Source of the DNA: Candidatus Nanopelagicales bacterium
GTDB lineage: Bacteria > Actinomycetota > Actinomycetes > S36-B12
DNA: 5,900 nt
NCBI GenBank assembly: GCA_938091275.1
Contig: CALKMY010000125.1
Coordinates: 1 to 5,900 of the forward strand
Direction of reading: 5' to 3'
Made by a program: the position numbers and the translations under genes. Each line of letters opens with the position of its first letter. The stretch's first letter is position 1. A model generated the notes under the pieces. That model searched no databases. It worked only from the letters and a program-made list of their open reading frames with translations, and was not told the DNA's origin. Shown here piece after piece: positions 1 to 3,595 of this stretch.

Positions 1-444
1 CTCACCGCCGGCCAGAACGTAATCGCCTATCGAGTACTCCCGCACACCCGCCCAATCGTCACGAGCGGCGTAGTGCTCGGCCACCCGCGAGTCGATTCCT
101 TCGTATCGCCCGCACGCGATGACGACGTGCTCGATGTCGGATACCTCCGCGGCCGCTGCCTGATCGAACCGATAGCCCGAGGGGCTTGGGATAACGAGAA
201 CGGGAGGCTGCTGCACAGATGTTCGGATGGCATCCAAGGCCGCTCCCCACGGTTCAGGAAGCATCACCATTCCGGGGCCACCGCCATACGGGGTGTCATC
301 CACGCTTCGGTGCTTGTCGGTGGCGAATTCGCGAAGGTCGTGCACCCGGATGTCAACGATGCCGGCTTCTCGAGCTTTCCCCACGAGGGACAGCTCCAGC
401 GGTGCCAAGTACTCGGGGAAGATCGAAACAATGTCGATACGCAT
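1..444 (-). CDS. trmD: tRNA (guanine37-N1)-methyltransferase TrmD, 3' end outside window
   Basis: TrmD transfers a methyl group from S-adenosylmethionine to N1 of G37, next to the anticodon of tRNAs reading CNN codons, which prevents +1 frameshifting. It is a cytoplasmic SPOUT-family (knotted) dimer. The 148 codons in the window are open and begin MRIDIVSIFPEYL, a typical TrmD N-terminus. Family motifs appear in order: PYGGGPGMVM at residues 52-61, the LVIPSPSG strand near 83-90, CGRYEGIDSRV at 111-121, and EYSIGDYVLAGGE at 136-148, the last being part of the trefoil knot that holds the cofactor. The C-terminal domain, including the catalytic aspartate known from E. coli TrmD, lies beyond coordinate 1. 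The ATG overlaps the rimM stop codon by one base (TGATG), so translation is probably coupled. In related genomes rplS (L19) often follows. Identification is very secure; only the truncation by the window edge limits it. Confidence 0.97.
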   Translation of the reverse strand, partial: MRIDIVSIFPEYLAPLELSLVGKAREAGIVDIRVHDLREFATDKHRSVDDTPYGGGPGMVMLPEPWGAALDAIRTSVQQPPVLVIPSPSGYRFDQAAAAEVSDIEHVVIACGRYEGIDSRVAEHYAARDDWAGVREYSIGDYVLAGGE

Positions 445-971
445 CAGTCATCGTCCCCTGGCTCCAGGAGACCCTCCGGCGGGGTGATGACGATGCGCTT
501 GGCGCTCACATCGATCTGGGGAACGAAAGCGGACACGAACGGGATGAGCACTTCTCGCTCATCCGGTGTTGCGACAACAAGGAGGTCTTGCCCCGGAAGG
601 TGCGAAACCTCACGCACGACGCCGATCACGCCGCCGTCGGAATCGCCGCCGTCAATAACGACCTCGCACCCTTCGAGGTCGGAGTCGTAGAACTCTTCCG
701 GATCTTCCGGGCGCTCGTCGGCCGGACGATCGACGCTCACCAGCGCATTGCGCAATTGCTCCACGGCGGTGCGATCGTCGTACCCCTTGAAGGTCGCCAG
801 GAGACGGCCGCTGTGCCAGGTAGCTGAAGCGACCGTCAGATCGAGCCCGGAGTCGGTGAGCAGTCGCGCGCCCACCGCGAAGCGCTTGTCTGGCTCATCG
901 GTGCGAACCTCGATGGTCGCCGCCCCTTTCACCCCGTGCGGTCGACCGATGCGCCCGACAACGACGAGCAC
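444..971 (-). CDS. rimM: Ribosome maturation factor RimM
   Basis: RimM is a cytoplasmic assembly factor that helps the 3' (head) domain of 16S rRNA fold and binds ribosomal protein S19. The protein is 175 aa, the usual size. The N-terminal RimM beta-barrel opens with VVVGRIGRPHGVKG (residues 3-16), the family signature. A short linker rich in Asp/Glu/Pro (about 83-94) leads to EFYDSDLEG (93-101), which opens the C-terminal PRC-barrel domain. That domain has HLPGQDLLVV (124-133) and ends with the conserved run LIPFVSAFVPQIDVSAKRI (142-160) and TPPEGLL. The start is the GTG at 971-969, 8 nt after the khpA stop; it places the conserved GRIGR motif where the family has it. No clear Shine-Dalgarno sequence precedes it, so translation likely depends on coupling to khpA. 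The stop overlaps the trmD start by one base. Order rpsP-khpA-rimM-trmD is typical of Actinobacteria and Firmicutes. Confidence 0.97.
   Translation of the reverse strand: MLVVVGRIGRPHGVKGAATIEVRTDEPDKRFAVGARLLTDSGLDLTVASATWHSGRLLATFKGYDDRTAVEQLRNALVSVDRPADERPEDPEEFYDSDLEGCEVVIDGGDSDGGVIGVVREVSHLPGQDLLVVATPDEREVLIPFVSAFVPQIDVSAKRIVITPPEGLLEPGDDD
454..459 (-). promoter_or_regulatory. Ribosome binding site for trmD
   Basis: On the minus strand AGGGGA lies 9 nt before the trmD ATG, inside the last codons of rimM. It is a fair but not perfect Shine-Dalgarno match. With the TGATG stop/start overlap it fits re-initiation by ribosomes that have just finished rimM. Confidence 0.55.
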
Positions 972-979
972 AGTGGGAC

Positions 980-1219
980 TTAGCGTTCTGCCACGTCGAG
1001 GAAGTCGACGCGCACGCCACGGCCACCGTTGATCGACGTGATCACGGTGCGTAGCGCTGTGGCTATGCGACCACTCCTGCCGATGACGCGGCCCATATCC
1101 GCAGGATTCACGCTCACTTCCAGCGTGGTTCCGCGGCGACCCGACCGCTCAGACACTGAGACGTCGTCAGGGTTGTCCACGATGCCGCGGACGAGATGGC
1201 CGAGCGCCTCGTCGAGCAT
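980..1219 (-). CDS. khpA: KH-domain RNA-binding protein KhpA
   Basis: A 79-aa protein that is essentially one KH domain. The RNA-binding loop is visible as RVIGRSGRIATALRTV (residues 44-59), with the GxxG signature as G47-R-S-G50. The N-terminal stretch LDEALGHLVRGIVDNPDDV and the C-terminal VRVDFLDV match the small family long annotated as 'UPF0109' or 'KH domain RNA-binding protein YlqC', now called KhpA. Members bind many RNAs in other bacteria, often with a partner (KhpB/EloR/Jag), and affect cell division and small-RNA levels; in actinobacteria the role is less clear. The ATG shares its A with the rpsP stop codon (TAATG), and GAGGAAG lies 10 nt upstream inside the rpsP tail, so coupled translation with S16 is expected. 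The linkage between rpsP and rimM is a strong contextual marker of this family. Length is normal and no residues look damaged. Confidence 0.93.
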   Translation of the reverse strand: MLDEALGHLVRGIVDNPDDVSVSERSGRRGTTLEVSVNPADMGRVIGRSGRIATALRTVITSINGGRGVRVDFLDVAER

Positions 1220-1839
1220 TACTCGGACGCTTCCTCGGCCGCTACCTCCGCAGCTTCTGCAGCCGGCTCTTCGGCAGGCGCCTCCGCAGGTGCGTCTGCA
1301 GGTGCCTCAGCCGGTGCGTCAGCCGCTTCTTCCGCAGCTTCTGCAGCGGGCTCTTCGGCGGGCGCCTCCGCAGGTGCGTCTGCAGGTGCGTCTGCAGGCG
1401 CCTCAGCGGCTTGCGCAGCGGGCTCTTCGGCAGCTTCTTCGCTTGCTGCGTCTTCCTTGGGCTTGGCCTTGGCCGGCGCGGGTGTCTTGGGCTCGGACGC
1501 CGCTTCCTTCACCGCTGCCTCGTAGGCGACCTTCTTGTCTGCCTTGGGCTCGGCTACTTGCAGCGTGCCTTCGGCACCGGGCTCGCCCTTGAACTTCTGC
1601 CAGTCGCCGGTGACCTTCAAAATGGCGGCAACGGCCTCGGTCGGCTGCGCGCCGACCCCGAGCCAGTACTGAACCCGCTCCGAGTCCACGCGAATGATGC
1701 TGGGGTCCTCGAGCGGCTGGTAGATGCCGATTTCTTCAATCGCGCGGCCGTTACGAGCCGTTCGCGAATCCGCGACGACGACGCGGTACTGGGGTGCGTG
1801 GACCTTGCCCACGCGCTTCAACTTGATCTTGACTGCCAC
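1219..1839 (-). CDS. rpsP: 30S ribosomal protein S16 with long Ala/Glu/Pro tail
   Basis: S16 binds 16S rRNA early in 30S assembly and is needed for stable 5' and central domains. Residues 1-85 are the conserved globular part: MAVKIKLKRVGKVHAPQYRVVVADSR-type N-terminus, IEEIGIYQPL (34-43), RVQYWLGVGAQPTEAV (55-70) and ILKVTGDW (73-80). E. coli S16 stops near residue 82, so this 206-aa protein carries about 120 extra residues. The extension has a Lys-containing stretch (about 99-130, PAKAKPKED) followed by an acidic, almost charge-repetitive Ala/Glu/Pro/Asp tail (131-206). Within it a 20-residue block is repeated exactly at 151-170 and 179-198. Extended S16 tails are common in actinobacteria, though usually shorter; this tail is predicted to be disordered. 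The GTG start at 1839-1837 is supported by AGGAG 11 nt upstream and by the family N-terminus. The stop overlaps the khpA start. The gene is preceded by a structured 159-nt spacer that may be its leader. Confidence 0.97.
   Translation of the reverse strand: MAVKIKLKRVGKVHAPQYRVVVADSRTARNGRAIEEIGIYQPLEDPSIIRVDSERVQYWLGVGAQPTEAVAAILKVTGDWQKFKGEPGAEGTLQVAEPKADKKVAYEAAVKEAASEPKTPAPAKAKPKEDAASEEAAEEPAAQAAEAPADAPADAPAEAPAEEPAAEAAEEAADAPAEAPADAPAEAPAEEPAAEAAEVAAEEASE
1230..1236 (-). promoter_or_regulatory. Ribosome binding site for khpA within the rpsP tail
   Basis: GAGGAAG on the minus strand stands 10 nt before the khpA ATG and encodes part of the last glutamate-rich codons of S16 (EEASE). It supports the ATG at 1219 as the khpA start. 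Confidence 0.5.
1247..1305 (-). repeat. Direct repeat copy in rpsP tail (59 nt, downstream copy)
   Basis: These 59 bases match 1331-1389 at 57 positions by eye, with an 84-nt (28-codon) offset that keeps the reading frame. The copy encodes S16 residues up to about 198. The surrounding bases are made of shorter degenerate GCN/GAR/CCN units (Ala, Glu, Pro codons), so the repeat lies in a larger low-complexity tract spanning about 1222-1450. Confidence 0.85.
1331..1389 (-). repeat. Direct repeat copy in rpsP tail (59 nt, upstream copy)
   Basis: Partner of the copy at 1247-1305; the differences seen by eye are two substitutions, at offsets 18 and 30. It encodes S16 residues 151-170. Near identity at the DNA level, including synonymous positions, suggests a fairly recent in-frame duplication rather than only selection for composition. 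Confidence 0.85.
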
Positions 1840-1850
1840 GGGTGGCTGCT

Positions 1851-1855
1851 CTCCT
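1851..1855 (-). promoter_or_regulatory. Ribosome binding site for rpsP
   Basis: AGGAG (within CAGGAGAG) on the minus strand ends 11 nt before the GTG start of rpsP. The spacing is a little long, but it is the only good Shine-Dalgarno match nearby and it supports the GTG start. Confidence 0.7.
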
Positions 1856-1867
1856 GACGTGTGGTGG

Positions 1868-1895
1868 ACGGCTTCGCACCGGCGTGGGGTGCCGT
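1868..1895 (-). other. Potential stem in the rpsP leader, close to the ribosome binding site
   Basis: Two mutually exclusive pairings are visible on the minus strand. ACGGC (1895-1891) can pair with GCCGT (1872-1868), or GCACC (1892-1888) with GGTGC (1880-1876); the arms overlap, so only one can form fully. The element ends 12 nt upstream of the AGGAG motif. Alternative pairings are suggestive of a switch but could also arise by chance in GC-rich DNA. Confidence 0.35.
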
Positions 1896-1901
1896 GCTGG
1901 G

Positions 1902-1912
1902 CCGACTCTCGG
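1902..1912 (-). other. Small stem-loop in the rpsP leader
   Basis: CCGA and TCGG form a 4-bp stem around a GAG loop on the minus strand, two bases after the larger stem-loop. It is short and only notable because of its neighbours. Confidence 0.3.
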
Positions 1913-1914
1913 AC

Positions 1915-1950
1915 CGACGCGGGCGAGGTGAGAGGGCCTCGCCTTCGTCG
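1915..1950 (-). other. Strong stem-loop in the rpsP leader
   Basis: On the minus strand an outer 5-bp helix (CGACG with CGTCG) and an inner 7-bp helix (GGCGAGG with CCTCGCC) are separated by a symmetrical 2x2 internal loop (AA opposite CG) and closed by the 8-nt loop CCCTCTCA. Twelve pairs in 36 nt is the most convincing secondary structure in the window. There is no following T run, so a terminator role is unlikely. The loop contains CTCTC, which is complementary to the GAGAG in the rpsP ribosome binding region. Confidence 0.6.
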
Positions 1951-1961
1951 AGAACGTACTG

Positions 1962-1970
1962 AGTCTGCCA
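1962..1970 (-). promoter_or_regulatory. Possible extended -10 promoter element for rpsP
   Basis: TGGCAGACT on the minus strand reads as TGn followed by CAGACT, an imperfect match to the actinobacterial -10 pattern TANNNT. A transcript would begin about 1957-1955, just ahead of the strong stem-loop. No convincing -35 was found at the expected distance, so this is a weak call; rpsP may equally be served by read-through from ffh or by a promoter I did not spot. Confidence 0.25.
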
Positions 1971-1980
1971 GAGGTGGCAG
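1965..1980. other. Inverted repeat downstream of ffh
   Basis: A perfect 6-bp inverted repeat, CTGCCA and TGGCAG around a 4-nt loop, lies 18 nt after the ffh stop. It overlaps the possible -10 of rpsP. It could be a protein-binding operator or an RNA hairpin at the end of the ffh message; with no T run it is not a standard terminator. Confidence 0.4.
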
Positions 1981-1998
1981 CGTGCAGGCCGCCCGGGG

Positions 1999-3540
1999 CT
2001 AGGAGAGCAGCTTCTTGAGATCGTCGGGGAGATCGGATAGGTCCGGCGGCGTCATCGGTGCTTCGTCCGCCCCGGTAGTGGCGGGCTGTCCCGCCTCCTG
2101 GGCCGCCCTCTTCGCCGGGTTTCCACTCCGGCCCTTCTTGGCTTTGCGTCCGGCCTGCTTGGGCATCTTCCCCTTGGATTTCTTTCCGCCCCCGGCCCCC
2201 GGGGCACCCGGCATGCCCGGCATTCCCGGCATGCCGCCGCCTTTGCCCATCTGCTTCATCATCTTCTGAGCCTCACCGAAACGATCGATGAGTGAGTTGA
2301 CGTCGCTGACCTGGGTGCCCGAACCGTTCGCGATGCGCGTCCGGCGCGAGCCATTGAGGATCTTCGGGTCCTGGCGCTCCGCGGGGGTCATCGACTGGAT
2401 GATCGCCGACACTCGATCCAATTCACGATCGTCGACCTGGTCCAACTGAGCCTTCATGTCCCCCATGCCGGGGAGCATCCCCAAGATCTTGCCGAGGGAT
2501 CCCATCTTCTTGATGGACTGCATCTGCTCGAGGAAATCCTCGAGGGTGAAATCTTCGCCCGAAGTGACCTTGCGGGCCATCTTCTCGGCTTGCTCGGCGT
2601 CGAACGCCTTCTCGGCTTGCTCGATCAACGTCAGGACATCGCCCATATCCAGGATGCGATTGGCCATCCGGTCAGGGTGGAACGCCTCAAAGTCGGACAA
2701 CTGCTCGCCGACCGACGCGAACATGATCGGTTTGCCGGTGACGGTGACGATCGACAACGCCGCACCACCGCGGGCGTCACCGTCGAGTTTGGTTAAGACG
2801 GCGCCGTCGAAACCGACCTGCTCACCGAATTGCTCCGCCGTCGTGACAGCGTCTTGACCGATCATCGCGTCGACGACGAGCAAGACATTCTCCGGCTGCA
2901 CGGCATCGCGAACCCGACGCAGTTCATCCATCAACTCTGCGTCGATGGCCAAACGGCCGGCTGTGTCGACGATGACGACGTCGTGCAGGGCGCCCTCGGC
3001 ATGTCGACGCGATTCGCGGGCCACCTGCACCGGATCGCCAACCCCGTTCCCGGGCTCAGGGGCGAAGACGGGAACGTCCGCCCGCTCTCCCATCACGCGC
3101 AACTGATCCACGGCGTTGGGACGCTGCAGGTCCGCGGCCACCAACAACGGCGTGTGACCGTCGGCCTTCAAGTGAGCAGCGAGTTTGCCCGCGAGCGTCG
3201 TCTTGCCCGCACCCTGCAGGCCGGCCAGCAGAATGAAGGTCGGCCCCGTCTTTGCGAACTGCAGCGGCCTGGTCTGACCACCGAGAATGTCGATGAGTTC
3301 TTCATGAACGATCTTGACGACCTGCTGCCCCGGATTGAGCGCACCAGATACTTCCGAGGACAGTGCTCGTTCTTTAACTCGCGCCGCGAACGCGCGGACC
3401 ACGGGTAGGGCCACGTCGGCTTCGAGCAACGCCGTGCGGATCTCCTTGACGGTGGCATCGATATCCGCCTCGGACAGGCGACCTTTGCCCCGCAGACCCT
3501 TGAAGGTCTCAGACAACCGGTCCGACAGCGACCCGAACAC
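1999..3540 (-). CDS. ffh: Signal recognition particle protein Ffh (SRP54)
   Basis: Ffh binds the SRP RNA and hydrophobic signal sequences on nascent chains, then docks with FtsY at the membrane in a GTP-controlled cycle. The protein is 513 aa, normal for actinobacteria. The N domain (about 1-95) begins FGSLSDRLSETF. In the GTPase domain are the P-loop GLQGAGKTT (107-115), DLQRPNAVDQL (137-147), DTAGRL (192-197), TKLDGDARGG (250-259) and the closing GEQLSDFEAFHPDRMANRIL (278-297). The methionine-rich M domain includes FLEQMQSIKKMGSLGKILGM (336-355) and the RNA-binding GSRRTRIANGSG (397-408). The tail has MPG repeats (437-444), a basic Lys/Arg patch (453-478) and an acidic end. The frame is open for 38 codons upstream, but the GTG at 3540 is chosen because the family N-terminus starts there and GAGGAG lies 5 nt before it. 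It follows glnD by 55 nt and may be cotranscribed. Confidence 0.97.
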   Translation of the reverse strand: MFGSLSDRLSETFKGLRGKGRLSEADIDATVKEIRTALLEADVALPVVRAFAARVKERALSSEVSGALNPGQQVVKIVHEELIDILGGQTRPLQFAKTGPTFILLAGLQGAGKTTLAGKLAAHLKADGHTPLLVAADLQRPNAVDQLRVMGERADVPVFAPEPGNGVGDPVQVARESRRHAEGALHDVVIVDTAGRLAIDAELMDELRRVRDAVQPENVLLVVDAMIGQDAVTTAEQFGEQVGFDGAVLTKLDGDARGGAALSIVTVTGKPIMFASVGEQLSDFEAFHPDRMANRILDMGDVLTLIEQAEKAFDAEQAEKMARKVTSGEDFTLEDFLEQMQSIKKMGSLGKILGMLPGMGDMKAQLDQVDDRELDRVSAIIQSMTPAERQDPKILNGSRRTRIANGSGTQVSDVNSLIDRFGEAQKMMKQMGKGGGMPGMPGMPGAPGAGGGKKSKGKMPKQAGRKAKKGRSGNPAKRAAQEAGQPATTGADEAPMTPPDLSDLPDDLKKLLS

Positions 3541-3595
3541 ACCTGCTCCTCGAACGACGACGACACTCACAACGCGCCGAAAGCGCCCCGTCAGA
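3541..3595 (-). other. glnD-ffh spacer, no promoter or terminator recognised
   Basis: This 55-nt spacer holds the ffh ribosome binding site, a short GCGC/GCGC pairing around a 5-nt loop (3586-3574), and a GTC-rich run. Neither a clear promoter nor a terminator is visible, so ffh may be read from the glnD transcript. Confidence 0.5.
3546..3551 (-). promoter_or_regulatory. Ribosome binding site for ffh, fixes the GTG start
   Basis: GAGGAG on the minus strand ends 5 nt before the GTG at 3540. This supports the start there over the ATG at 3654, which lies inside the glnD coding region and would add 38 residues (many Arg and Val) that the family lacks. Confidence 0.75.

Larger units (their letters stand above)
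1840..1998 (-). promoter_or_regulatory. ffh-rpsP spacer, likely structured 5' leader of rpsP
   Basis: This 159-nt gap is the longest non-coding stretch in the window. On the minus strand it holds, in order: a palindrome (1980-1965) overlapping a weak extended -10-like element, a strong stem-loop (1950-1915), a small stem-loop (1912-1902), a third potential stem (1895-1868), and the rpsP ribosome binding site. None of the stems is followed by a run of T on the minus strand, so none is a classical intrinsic terminator. The arrangement resembles a structured leader transcribed ahead of rpsP. I do not recognise it as a named RNA family, and its function is inference from structure and position. 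Confidence 0.5.

Noticed and set aside
1029..1592. Long plus-strand open frames opposite rpsP, including one rich in Gly-Ala-Ser repeats (1196-1525)
   Set aside because: They are antisense reflections of the GC-rich Ala/Glu/Pro codon repeats in the S16 tail. They cover a well-identified gene, have no homology I recognise, and their length is explained by the lack of stop triplets in such composition.
1915..1950. Strong stem-loop as the intrinsic terminator of ffh
   Set aside because: The stem is good, but no T-rich tract follows it on the minus strand, and it lies about 50 nt past the ffh stop just where a leader of rpsP would begin.
2204..2239. Short GGCATGCC-containing tandem repeats as a binding-site cluster
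   Set aside because: They simply encode the MPG repeats in the Ffh tail and are in frame with it.
3574..3586. GCGC/GCGC hairpin between glnD and ffh as a terminator
   Set aside because: Only 4 bp with no following T run on the minus strand; chance pairing in GC-rich DNA is sufficient.
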